From an uncultured Lachnospiraceae bacterium (GTDB taxonomy: Bacteria; Bacillota; Clostridia; Lachnospirales; Lachnospiraceae): a stretch of 64,000 nucleotides of DNA. The DNA lies in contig CAJTVN010000005.1 in NCBI GenBank assembly GCA_910579685.1, positions 1-64,000 on the forward strand, written 5' to 3'. Each line of letters opens with the position of its first letter. The first letter of the stretch is position 1. Position numbers and translations under genes: made by a program. Below the pieces are notes generated by a model that searched no databases, was not told the origin of the DNA, and worked only from the letters and a program-made list of their open reading frames with translations. Shown here piece after piece: positions 34,070-42,734 of this stretch.

Positions 34070-34106
34070 TTGGTGTATCTGAAACATTACCGAACCATTT
34101 GGTATA

Positions 34107-34136
34107 TTGAAAAAGGAGCTGGCTGCCCGGTAAAAT
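34107..34136 (+). promoter_or_regulatory. Promoter of the ABC exporter array
   Basis: TTGAAA (34107-34112), an 18-base spacer and TAAAAT (34131-34136) precede the first ABC gene by 22 bases. Confidence 0.5.
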
Positions 34137-34158
34137 AGTAATACAGGGAGGTAAGGAC

Positions 34159-35640
34159 ATGGATTTCAAGATTATATGGAAGGTTATAAGAAAGAAGCTT
34201 TGTGAGCGCTGGATTCTGTTTGCATCCCTTGCGCTGATTCTGATATGCGAAACCGTTCTTTCCCTGCTTGTGCCTGAGGTGATGCGCAGCTTTATCGACG
34301 GTCTGGGAAACAGAGGGACAAAATGGCTTGTGCTGTGCGATCTTTTGAGGGTGGATCTGTTTGGACGGATCTGCTCCTTTGACGTTCAGCGCCACAAGAC
34401 CGTGAAGGAAGGATATTTTCTGGAAAGAGTGGAGGGGGATATTAACCTTCTGACAGGATTTTTTTCCACCATGCTGATTGATATGGCGGGAATCCTGTTT
34501 TTGTTTCTGCGCTCCCAGACAGTGATTGCCGGGATGTGGAGGGAAGCGAGAGGGGCGCAGACAAGGGTGCTGGGAGAGTTTTCACAGGATGTGGCTGCCT
34601 GTATGGATATCCGGGGAGGCCGGAAGGAGGAATATGCCAGGGAAAGACTGGAAAAGGAATTCCGGGCGCTGGCCCAAAGCTATGAGAAGGCATCCTTTTG
34701 GGGAAACCTGCCGTCAACCGTCTTTTATTCTCTTCTGAATGTGGCGGAGGGCGCTGTTTTGCTGCTTGGAGTATCCTTTTTACAAAAGGGGGAAATCACG
34801 CTCGGAACGGTTTAGCTGATTCTGAGCTATGTGGGACTGCTGAATACGCCTTTTGCCATCCTGAAAGAGGAGTTTTCCAAGATGCCCGGTGTGATCGCCG
34901 CGCTTAACCGTATCAATGAGGTCTACGGGGAAGAGCAAAGGGAAAGAAGCTGTGGCGGGATAAGTCAGATGGAAGACGGGAGCATCCGGTTTGACAGCGT
35001 GAGTTTTGCCTACGTTCCGGGCGAGCCTGTCCTTCGGGACGTGAGCTTTCAGGCAGGGAAGGGAGAACGTATCCTGATAGAGGGCAGGACAGGGAGCGGA
35101 AAGAGCACGATTTTGCAGCTTCTTGCAGGATTTTACAGGCCCGATCAGGGAAGGATCTGGATTGGAGGTCAGCCGGCGGATGCATATTCAGAAGATGCCT
35201 ATCGTGGTTTCTTCTATTATATACTGCAGACAAATCCGATTCTGGAGGATACGATAAAAAACAATGTTACCCGGTTTGACGAAAGGTTTACGGATGAAGA
35301 GGCGGAGAGGGCGCTTGCGGCGGTTCACCTCGACCAATGGCTCCGGCGGCAGGGAGGAATACATGCGCTGATAGGGCCCGGTGGCGTTTCCCGGGACGAG
35401 GCCCAGCTCCTGGCATGGGCGGGTGCGGTTCTCAGAAGGCCGGGGATTTTGTTGGTGGATGAATTTGATGCGGCCATTCATGAGGATACTATAGAGATCA
35501 TTGACCAGGTGATAACCCGTCTGCCGGAGGAAACCACGGTGTTCATGGTGTCTCACCGCAAAAGGAGCAGGATGAAGATAACCGGCAGGATATGTATGGA
35601 GGAGGGAAGGGCTGTTCAAATTATGGAGAGAGAGATCTGA
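34159..35640 (+). pseudogene. Broken ABC exporter half-subunit
   Basis: The frame encodes an ABC exporter half but has an in-frame TAG at 34813-34815, after which it continues unchanged to 35640. Without the stop it would be 493 residues, against about 570-600 for intact halves; jumps in the membrane part (after RGTKWL and near MAGILFLF) suggest internal deletions. The ATPase keeps Walker A (EGRTGSGKSTIL), Walker B (ILLVDEFDAA) and the switch His (FMVSHR), but the LSGGQ signature reads GVSRDEAQ. A second translation start at about 34831 could still yield a fragment. The final stop overlaps the next gene start (TGATG). This appears to be a decaying gene. Confidence 0.8.
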
Positions 35641-37154
35641 TGGAGCATAAGAAGGAAATTTACAGAAAAATTCTGCGGGGAGAGAGAGCCTTTTACGGCG
35701 CTGTCATTGTCGTGGACACGATTGCGTATACTGTCAGCTTCCTTGTCAGCGGTCTGGTGAAAAAGGACATCTTTAATCTTCTGGAAGGGCGGGAAGGCAC
35801 GCTGGGAATCACTTCCCTGAGGCTGCTGATACTGCTGAATGTGGCCATGCCTCTTCTGATCAATTGTGTGAAGCAGGTCAATTCCGCCATGACGGCCAGA
35901 GTGCGGATGCGTTTTGACAGAAAAATAAAGTCAGGTCTTCTATGGGAAATTCTGAGTGAAAGGATGGGTGAGGAGCAGCTGCGGGGCTTTGGGGAGAGTG
36001 TCAGCCTGTTCCGGAATGAATGTGAGGATGTGACGGAGTATATGATGGAGTATTACCGGCAGCTTCCGGGAATCGTTCTCAGCATGGCAATCCTGGTGGT
36101 AATGCTTGGGATCAACCCGCTGTTTGCCCTGATCAGCCTGATTCCTGCTTTTGGGATTACGGCCCTGGTCCGCTCCCTGGACAGATGGATCGTAAAATTT
36201 CGCAGGGATGCCCGCAGCTCCACGGGGATTGTGAGGGAGTTTTTGGAAAATGTCCTGCGGAATACGGAATATTTCAGGCTCTCCGTGGGGGAGCGGCAGC
36301 TGGCGGAGATTTTTGCGGAAAAGTGCCGGATACGCTCCGGAATGGAGAGAAGGGACCGGGTGCTGGATAAGGCGCTCGGCGCTGCCAGCGGGAATGCTTC
36401 CGGCCTCGTGCTGGGCATCATCCTTCTTGCTGCCATTCCTCTGTATCTGTCAGGCCGGTTTTCCGTGGGCGAGTTTGTCATGTTTGAATATTACTATGTA
36501 TTTCTGGCTTCCCTTCCGGATGCAGTCGGGAGACTGATTCGGAGAAAAAGACAGGCGGACATATCCCTGGAACGTATTTTCCGGCAGCAGGATGCCGCCA
36601 TGAGACAGGACGGCACCGATCCGGAGAGCTTTATGGCGGGAGTGAAAAAGGGAGAAGTGATTCTGATTACAGGCGGCAGAGGAAGCGAGAGGAGCCTGAT
36701 TCTGCAGAGGCTTTTCCAGGCGTGCCGGGATGGCGCTTCGGGAAGCTCGTGCACCTACGTGCCTGCCCTGCCCGTGCTGTTTGATGAGACAATTCTGGAA
36801 AATATCTGCTTTGGGAATCCTTTTGAGGAGAAGAAATTCCGGGAGGCCGTAGAGAGGGCGAATCTTGCGGAGGATATTGCCGGTTTCCCGGAGGGGATCG
36901 GCAAACAGGCGGGGAGAATGGGAGGCAGTCTGTCCGGAGGCCAGAGGAAGCGGATTGCCCTGGCAAGGGCTCTTTACGGTGGCGGAGAGATTTTTTTTCT
37001 GGACGGCCTGTCGGATGACATTGACAAAAAGACGGAAAAGGCGCTGGCCGCGGGGCTGTTGAACGATCCGGAGAGGATTATCTTTGTGGCATCTGATTCA
37101 CAGGAAATAAGGAGGAGGGCCGGAAAAATTTATGAAGCAAAGGTCTGGTTATAG
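35640..37154 (+). CDS. ABC exporter half-subunit with degenerate ATPase
   Basis: A 504-residue membrane protein with six spans (1-320) and a shortened nucleotide-binding domain. The Walker A Lys is Arg (GGRGSERS, R351), the Q-loop Gln is Ala (YVPALPV), the Walker B Glu is Gly (FFLDGLSDD, G456) and the H-loop His is Asp (FVASDSQE). Only the LSGGQ signature is intact. Such a half could work only as the non-catalytic side of a heterodimer; its natural partner, the gene just upstream, is broken. The pair may therefore be out of use. Its end overlaps the next gene by 23 bases. Confidence 0.82.
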   Translation: MEHKKEIYRKILRGERAFYGAVIVVDTIAYTVSFLVSGLVKKDIFNLLEGREGTLGITSLRLLILLNVAMPLLINCVKQVNSAMTARVRMRFDRKIKSGLLWEILSERMGEEQLRGFGESVSLFRNECEDVTEYMMEYYRQLPGIVLSMAILVVMLGINPLFALISLIPAFGITALVRSLDRWIVKFRRDARSSTGIVREFLENVLRNTEYFRLSVGERQLAEIFAEKCRIRSGMERRDRVLDKALGAASGNASGLVLGIILLAAIPLYLSGRFSVGEFVMFEYYYVFLASLPDAVGRLIRRKRQADISLERIFRQQDAAMRQDGTDPESFMAGVKKGEVILITGGRGSERSLILQRLFQACRDGASGSSCTYVPALPVLFDETILENICFGNPFEEKKFREAVERANLAEDIAGFPEGIGKQAGRMGGSLSGGQRKRIALARALYGGGEIFFLDGLSDDIDKKTEKALAAGLLNDPERIIFVASDSQEIRRRAGKIYEAKVWL

Positions 37155-38958
37155 CTTGGGAGGAAACCTTGCATTTATGATATCGCTGGCGTGGAGGGAG
37201 CGCCGCAGTGTGATTTGCTTTGCACTGGCAATGACTTTTTCAGAAATTCTGCTTGGCCTTACCCAGCTTTTTATGACACCGTCCGTGCTGGGAGCCGTTG
37301 AAGATAAGGCTTCTGCGGGGGAGCTTGCGGTTGTTATACTTTTGTTTACGGGGGCGCTGATCCTGTTTCGTGCGGCCGGGGCGTATTTTTCATCCTGCAC
37401 CCGGTTTGGTCGTATCGAGGTTCGCCTTGCGATCGGAACCATGATTCAGAATAAGGCGCTGACCATGTCGGTTCCCGATCTTGAGGATCAGAAGGTGCGC
37501 AGGAAAATGGATAAGGCATCTATGCTTGTAACCAGCAATACGGCTGCCACGGAGGCTGTCTGGACGACACTGACGGATCTGCTGAAAGACATTGCGGAAT
37601 TCCTTGTTTCCTTCTCTTTGCTTGCGGCTCTTAATCCGCTCATGATCACGGCTGTCCTGGTCACCTCCATTGTCAGCTTTTCCGTGAGCAATTATCTGGA
37701 CGGCTGGGGATATCGTCACAGGGATGAGGAGGCGGAATATTCCCGCCGTATGAATTATCTCAGTGAAAGATCCAGAGATTATACGCTTGCAAAGGATGTC
37801 CGTATTTTTGGGATGCGTGACTGGATTGAGGATGTATATGAGAGGATGCTGAAGCTTTACCAAAGCTTTGCGGCCCGCAGGGAATGCGTCTGCATCTGGG
37901 GAAGTCTGGCAGACGTAATACTTGCCTTTATGAGAAACGGGATTGTGTATTTTTTCCTGATCCGGGCAGTGGGCAGTGGAGAGATGTCCGCCGCTTTGTT
38001 TGTGCTGTACTTTAGCACGGTAAATGTTTTTACCGCCGGAACAGGCAGGATTATGAAGGATCTTGCGGTCCTCCACAGACAGAGCCTCGATATCTGTTCC
38101 GTCCGGGAATTTCTGGATTATCCCGAGACCTTTAGAATGGAGGAGGGGGTGCCTTTGGCCCCGGATCTGAATCTTTCCTATGAGATTGAGCTGCGGGACG
38201 TGTCCTTCCGCTATCCGGAGGCGGAAAAGGATACGCTCTCCCATATCAGCCTGAGGATCAGGCCTGGGGAAAAGCTGGCCATTGTGGGAGTGAACGGTGC
38301 CGGAAAAACCACATTGATTAAGCTGATCTGCGGTTTTCTGGATCCCACGGAAGGGAAGGTGCTGTTAAATCGTACCGATATCAGGACGTACAACCGGCGG
38401 GACTATTACAGGCTTTTTTCCGCAGTGTTCCAGGATTTTTCGGTTCTCGACGTGACCATAGCTGAAAATATTGCGCAGACCGATGAAAAGATAGACAAGA
38501 CGCTGCTGGACAGATGTATCCGTCAGGCGGGTCTTGCAAAGAAAATAGGCGGACTGCCCAAAGGGGCGGGGACGCACATAGGAAGAGTGTTTGAGGACGG
38601 CATTGATCTGTCAGGAGGGGAATTGCAGCGCCTAATGCTGGCCCGGGCCCTGTACAAAAACGCACCCATTATTGTTCTGGATGAGCCAACCTCCGCACTT
38701 GACCCCATTGCGGAGAGTGAAATATATAACAGGTACAGCGAGCTTACGGACGGCCGGATGGCGCTCTTTATTTCCCATCGTCTTGCCTCTACAAGGTTTT
38801 GCGACCGCATCCTGGTGATCGCGCAGGGCCGTATTGTGCAGGAGGGAACGCACGAGGAACTAATCGCCCAAAATGGGTGTTATGCGGATTTGTTTGAAAT
38901 TCAGAGCAGATATTATCGGGAGGGAGGAGTGCGCAATGAAGAAGGATATTCCGGGTAA
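37132..38958 (+). CDS. ABC exporter half-subunit (intact)
   Basis: A 608-residue half transporter with an ABC-membrane type domain (1-330) and a complete ATPase: Walker A VGVNGAGKTTLIK, Q-loop VFQDFSVLD, signature DLSGGELQRLMLARAL, Walker B IIVLDEPTSALDPIAE, and H-loop FISHRLAS. Length and motifs match full-size bacterial exporters. It overlaps both neighbours (23 bases each), so the three genes are tightly coupled. With the following gene it could make a working heterodimer. Substrate unknown; peptides, lipids or drugs are all possible. Confidence 0.92.
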   Translation: MKQRSGYSLGGNLAFMISLAWRERRSVICFALAMTFSEILLGLTQLFMTPSVLGAVEDKASAGELAVVILLFTGALILFRAAGAYFSSCTRFGRIEVRLAIGTMIQNKALTMSVPDLEDQKVRRKMDKASMLVTSNTAATEAVWTTLTDLLKDIAEFLVSFSLLAALNPLMITAVLVTSIVSFSVSNYLDGWGYRHRDEEAEYSRRMNYLSERSRDYTLAKDVRIFGMRDWIEDVYERMLKLYQSFAARRECVCIWGSLADVILAFMRNGIVYFFLIRAVGSGEMSAALFVLYFSTVNVFTAGTGRIMKDLAVLHRQSLDICSVREFLDYPETFRMEEGVPLAPDLNLSYEIELRDVSFRYPEAEKDTLSHISLRIRPGEKLAIVGVNGAGKTTLIKLICGFLDPTEGKVLLNRTDIRTYNRRDYYRLFSAVFQDFSVLDVTIAENIAQTDEKIDKTLLDRCIRQAGLAKKIGGLPKGAGTHIGRVFEDGIDLSGGELQRLMLARALYKNAPIIVLDEPTSALDPIAESEIYNRYSELTDGRMALFISHRLASTRFCDRILVIAQGRIVQEGTHEELIAQNGCYADLFEIQSRYYREGGVRNEEGYSG

Positions 38959-40888
38959 ATCCCATGCTTCTTTCCGGGAAACGGCGCGGCTGTCCTTGCG
39001 GGGGTTCGGGGTCTGGCGGAGAGAGACACCGGGGCTGCTGCTTTCCATAATGCTGTGTGCGGTTTTTGAAGGCCTGACTCCTTATGTGGATATCTGGCTG
39101 ATGGCACGTCTGATTGATGAGATTGCGGGAGGACGTGATCCCCAAAGGCTTGCGGCATATGCGATGGCCTGGATGAGCGCTTCTGCGGTATTATCCCTGC
39201 TTGGCAGGGGATTGACCGGGTGGAAGAACGCCAGGCTGTCCTGCCTTTGGCATATTCAGAATAAAGTGTTTATGGAAAAGCTGCTTTCCATGGATTTTGC
39301 GGATATGGAGAACGGACATGTACAGGAGCTTCGTTCCCGGATCTGGCAGAATACGGATTCGGGAGGATGGGGGCTTTATAAGCTGATATACAGCTTTGAA
39401 GCGGTCATACGATCTGTCATGTCCATGGCCGGCGGGATTTTGCTGACCGCATCGCTGTTTCTGCTGCCGGCCGGAGCGGACAGCGGTGCGTTAACGGTAC
39501 TGAACCGGCCGGTCTTTCTTCTGTTCATTGTTGCGGTTCTGCTGGGAGTTACATTTGCCGCGCCTGCTCTGTCTGTCAGGGCGGGCTCCTACTGGGTCAG
39601 GTATGCGGATGAGAATCAGCTGGGAAACCGGCTTTTCGGGTTTTGGCTGGGAGGCCTTGGCAATGACCGCTCCAAAGCGCTGGATGTGCGGATCTATCGT
39701 CAGGATATTCTGAGCAGAAGCAATCTGAAAAGGTATAATCCGTTTCGCCCGGACTCAAAGCTGGCAAAAGCGGCCAGAGGGCCTATGGGAGCATATCAGG
39801 CCCTGGCCGGGGCTGTATCGCAGATATTTGTGGGAGTGGTATATATCTTTGTATGCCTGAAAGCGTTAGGAGGCGCCTTTGGTGCGGGCTCCATCGTGCG
39901 GTATGTGAGCGCTGCCGCGGCATTATCCGGCGGCCTTTCCCTGCTGATCGAGACGCTGGGCGATCTGAGGAATAATACGGCTTTTCTTCGTACCGTGTTT
40001 GAATTTTTAGATATACCGGACGGAATGGATCAGGGGGATATGGATGTTACGGGCAGGATTGCCCGCACGGGCGGCACGGATGCTGCGGACGGCGCAGTCC
40101 GTTCGGGAGGGCAAAAAGAATATGAGATTGAATTCCGAAATGTTTCTTTTCGCTATCCCGGCCAGGAGAATTATGCGCTGCGCAATGTGTCGATAACGCT
40201 TCGCGCAGGGAGAAGGCTGGCCGTGGTCGGCAGGAACGGAAGCGGGAAGACCACGTTTATCAAGCTGCTGTGCAGGCTTTATGATCCCACTGAAGGCGTG
40301 ATCCTACTCAATGGAGTTGATATACGAAAATACCGTTATCGGGAATATATGCAGTTATTTTCCGTTGTGTTCCAGGATTTTAAGCTTCTGTCCTTTGAAC
40401 TGGGCGAGAATGTTGCAGGCGGCAGGGAAGTGGATCCGGACAAAGCGGGCTGGTGTCTTCGCCGGGCGGGCTTTGAAATACGTCCGGATCGACTGCCCCG
40501 GGGGCTTTCCACGGTGTTATACAGTGATTTTGATGAGAAAGGCATTACGATTTCCGGCGGAGAGGCACAGAAGATTGCGCTGGCAAGAGCGTTATATAAG
40601 GATGCGCCGTATCTGATACTGGATGAGCCCACGGCAGCCCTTGATCCGATTGCAGAGTTCGAGATCTACAGCCGGGTGAATCAGATGATTGGGGAGAGAT
40701 CCGCCGTGTTCATCTCGCATCGGCTCTCTTCCTGCCGTTTCTGTAATGATATTGCAGTGTTTCGGGAAGGAGAGCTGATTCAGCGGGGCAGCCATGATAC
40801 GCTGGTGGGCAATAAGTCCGGAATGTATTATAAGCTGTGGCATGCGCAGGCGCAGTACTATGAGGTGGGAGAGGAAGTGCGGGAATAA
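38936..40888 (+). CDS. ABC exporter half-subunit (intact, long)
   Basis: A 650-residue half transporter. It has six spans, then Walker A VGRNGSGKTTFIKLL, Q-loop VFQDFKLLS, signature TISGGEAQKIALARAL, Walker B LILDEPTAALDPIAEFE and H-loop FISHRLSS. The extra length lies in a loop between spans (PAGADSGALTVLNR) and a Gly/Ala-rich linker before the ATPase (RIARTGGTDAADG). ATG 38936 follows GGAGGAG. It probably pairs with the gene before it. A hairpin and the convergent spoVT gene close the unit. Confidence 0.92.
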   Translation: MKKDIPGKSHASFRETARLSLRGFGVWRRETPGLLLSIMLCAVFEGLTPYVDIWLMARLIDEIAGGRDPQRLAAYAMAWMSASAVLSLLGRGLTGWKNARLSCLWHIQNKVFMEKLLSMDFADMENGHVQELRSRIWQNTDSGGWGLYKLIYSFEAVIRSVMSMAGGILLTASLFLLPAGADSGALTVLNRPVFLLFIVAVLLGVTFAAPALSVRAGSYWVRYADENQLGNRLFGFWLGGLGNDRSKALDVRIYRQDILSRSNLKRYNPFRPDSKLAKAARGPMGAYQALAGAVSQIFVGVVYIFVCLKALGGAFGAGSIVRYVSAAAALSGGLSLLIETLGDLRNNTAFLRTVFEFLDIPDGMDQGDMDVTGRIARTGGTDAADGAVRSGGQKEYEIEFRNVSFRYPGQENYALRNVSITLRAGRRLAVVGRNGSGKTTFIKLLCRLYDPTEGVILLNGVDIRKYRYREYMQLFSVVFQDFKLLSFELGENVAGGREVDPDKAGWCLRRAGFEIRPDRLPRGLSTVLYSDFDEKGITISGGEAQKIALARALYKDAPYLILDEPTAALDPIAEFEIYSRVNQMIGERSAVFISHRLSSCRFCNDIAVFREGELIQRGSHDTLVGNKSGMYYKLWHAQAQYYEVGEEVRE

Positions 40889-40892
40889 AAAT

Positions 40893-40930
40893 CAGGACGG
40901 TCACAAGCTGTCTGGCTTACGACCGTCCTG
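40893..40930 (-). terminator. spoVT terminator
   Basis: CAGGACGGTC (40893-40902) and GACCGTCCTG (40921-40930) form a perfect 10-base stem with an inner AAGC/GCTT. On the minus strand the stem is followed by ATTTTTATT, so it best serves spoVT; it can also affect the ABC array from the other side. Confidence 0.75.
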
Positions 40931-40952
40931 TGTCTGCAGATTCTGCCCATTT

Positions 40953-41498
40953 TTACTGCTCCATCTGCCTTCCCAGAAAGCCGGAGGCGGACTGAACCAG
41001 CTTCTGCTCCACTTCGCCCATCTTGATTTTTTCATTGCTGCTGATGAGAATTACGGCCCCGATCACGTCTCCCTCGCAGATAATGGGACTTATGGCTTCA
41101 TGTAAGAACTCATCCGTCACATCCTGCGCAAGGGGGATAAAGTTCTTGTCTCCCCTGGTGGCGATTATGGATTCCCGGTTGTTGACCGCATCCTCCAATT
41201 CCCTGCTTAAGGATTTGCCCATCATGTTTTTGAAGCCGCCGGAGACTGCGATAAACTGGTCTCTGTCCGCAATCAGCGCCGCATGGCCGGAAACCTGGCC
41301 AAGGCTTTCCACATACTGCTTTGCAAATGTATTCATTTCCCCGATGGGGGAATATTTTTTTAATATGATCTCGCCTTCCCTGTCCGTAAAAATTTCAAGG
41401 GGATCGCTTTCGCGGATGCGGAGTGTGCGTCTGATCTCCTTGGGTATCACGATTCTTCCCAGGTCATCAATCCTCCTTACAATTCCTGTAGCCTTCAT
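40953..41498 (-). CDS. spoVT: Stage V sporulation protein T
   Basis: A 181-residue regulator of late forespore genes. Residues 1-50 form the AbrB-type swapped-hairpin DNA-binding domain (TGIVRRIDDLGRIVIPKEIR then LRIRESDPLEIF), and residues 55-180 form the GAF-like domain (YVESLGQVSGHAALIADRDQ ... EGDVIGAVILISS). The length is that of authentic SpoVT, longer than AbrB, and indicates an endospore-forming host. GGAGG lies about 8 bases upstream. It is followed by a good intrinsic terminator. Confidence 0.94.
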   Translation of the reverse strand: MKATGIVRRIDDLGRIVIPKEIRRTLRIRESDPLEIFTDREGEIILKKYSPIGEMNTFAKQYVESLGQVSGHAALIADRDQFIAVSGGFKNMMGKSLSRELEDAVNNRESIIATRGDKNFIPLAQDVTDEFLHEAISPIICEGDVIGAVILISSNEKIKMGEVEQKLVQSASGFLGRQMEQ

Positions 41499-41610
41499 AA
41501 AAAATTTCCTCCATTTACTTGTGAAAGTCTGAAAACCTCACAGCCGTTTCTTTCAGTAGTATTTGTAAAAAATGGAGATTTATTCTTATGTTTCAAATCA
41601 TTCAGGGATT

Positions 41611-41735
41611 TGATTCCTGCGAGCAATGAGCCAAGCGGCTGCGAAGCAGACATTTGGCGAATGCCGCAAGGGTCACATACCCCGCTGCTCTGCAGCGTTG
41701 CAAGCTTGATGCCCCGTTGCTTGCAGCGGGGTTGT
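41611..41735. repeat. Structured, repeat-like intergenic element
   Basis: This 125-base stretch is dense in complementary words. CCCCGCTGC (41680-41688) pairs perfectly with GCAGCGGGG (41723-41731), which can instead pair with the nearby CCCCGTTGC (41712-41720); GCAAGC (41700-41705) can pair with GCTTGC (41718-41723). It is open in a minus-strand frame but lacks a credible gene. From memory, similar stretches are dispersed in Clostridia genomes; that could not be checked here. Confidence 0.45.
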
Positions 41736-41738
41736 TGA

Positions 41739-42524
41739 CTATGCCAGGTCAGGCTGATAAACGGGTTGAATGCCAAGTTTTTTCAAATTTTCATGAGCAG
41801 TGTCCATGGCGCAGTCCCATATGCATGAGGGATTATGGCAGTCAGAGCCCACGATGACCCGGACGGGCGCTTCGGCGGCCATTTTCCAGAAATTGTCGTG
41901 AGGGTAGGGCGTGCGTCTGCCATCGGGATAGGTTCTTTGCTCCCAGCGCAGACCATTGGCATTGTATTCCAGAATGGTGTCCGTGGCGACTGCCGTATCT
42001 ATGATCAGGTCTGCGGCTCTCCTGCAGTCGTCATTCCAGGCGAACGGATTCAGCATATAGAGATCCGGATGAGCCACGGCCGCAAAGAGACCGGTTTTCA
42101 TGCCTTCGGCCACCGTGCGGGCATAGGCGAGGTACTGCCCGGTGGAGGAAGTCACCTCATAGATATTGGCCCGCTCTCCCTCGGGATTGATGTAAAAATG
42201 TTCTCCCATAAGCAGATACTCAAGGCTGCGCTTCGTCAGAAGCTGCTCGTAGTAATCACGATACCTGGGAAGGTACTCGATTTCCAGACCCTTTCGTATC
42301 TGGATATTCTGCTTATATTTTGCGGCAAGTGAATCTATTTCATTCAGATATTCCTCCAGTTCCTCAAAAAGCATCCGTTGCCCCAGGTCAATATCCGGAT
42401 AAGGCCCATGATCTGAGAAGCCCAGCTGGGTAAGCCCGTTTGAGACAGCGGATTTGACGTAATCCTCCGCAGTCCCGTCGGCGTGTCTGCACAGACTTGT
42501 ATGTGTGTGAAAATTTGTTTTCAT
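41739..42524 (-). CDS. PHP-domain histidinol-phosphatase-like hydrolase
   Basis: A 261-residue metal-dependent phosphatase of the PHP family. The four metal-binding motifs are visible: HTHTSLCRHADG at 6-17, GFSDHGPYPD, LLMGEHFY and AVAHPDLYM, with the final GSDCHNPSCIWD. HisJ/HisK enzymes release phosphate from histidinol phosphate, but other PHP proteins act on other phosphoesters and no his gene is near, so the substrate is uncertain. The divergent GH35 promoter region lies upstream. Confidence 0.88.
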   Translation of the reverse strand: MKTNFHTHTSLCRHADGTAEDYVKSAVSNGLTQLGFSDHGPYPDIDLGQRMLFEELEEYLNEIDSLAAKYKQNIQIRKGLEIEYLPRYRDYYEQLLTKRSLEYLLMGEHFYINPEGERANIYEVTSSTGQYLAYARTVAEGMKTGLFAAVAHPDLYMLNPFAWNDDCRRAADLIIDTAVATDTILEYNANGLRWEQRTYPDGRRTPYPHDNFWKMAAEAPVRVIVGSDCHNPSCIWDCAMDTAHENLKKLGIQPVYQPDLA

Positions 42525-42612
42525 GGCTTATAGTCTTCTCCTCTCTGCATGAGATATGCTTTGATTTTTTATCATACCATAATTTAATTCAAAAAGCATG
42601 ATTAAAATAAAT

Positions 42613-42641
42613 TTGAAGTGTTGCTTCCGCAATAGTATACT
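42613..42641 (+). promoter_or_regulatory. Sigma-A promoter of the GH35 gene
   Basis: TTGAAG (42613-42618), 17-base spacer and TATACT (42636-42641) point to the GH35 gene 94 bases downstream, leaving an untranslated leader of about 85 bases. Confidence 0.6.
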
Positions 42642-42734
42642 GAATGAGAAAGAAGAAGCTTTAACACGGATATGGTATCCACACAGTTTGCGGCTGTGGA
42701 GGCAGCCCTTTTTGCACGGGAGGAAAGGTGGCAC

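Noticed and set aside
34813..34815. TAG read as pyrrolysine or other recoding
   Set aside because: No recoding element or pyl gene is visible, other genes here end normally with TAG, and the same gene has deletions; decay is simpler.
41495..41776. 93-codon minus-strand frame over the repeat-like element
   Set aside because: It has no credible ribosome site, overlaps the PHP gene end and consists of the structured repeat.
42672..42734. Longer N-terminus for the GH35 gene
   Set aside because: The family entry motif lies close to ATG 42735, which has a ribosome site; the upstream codons add unrelated sequence.
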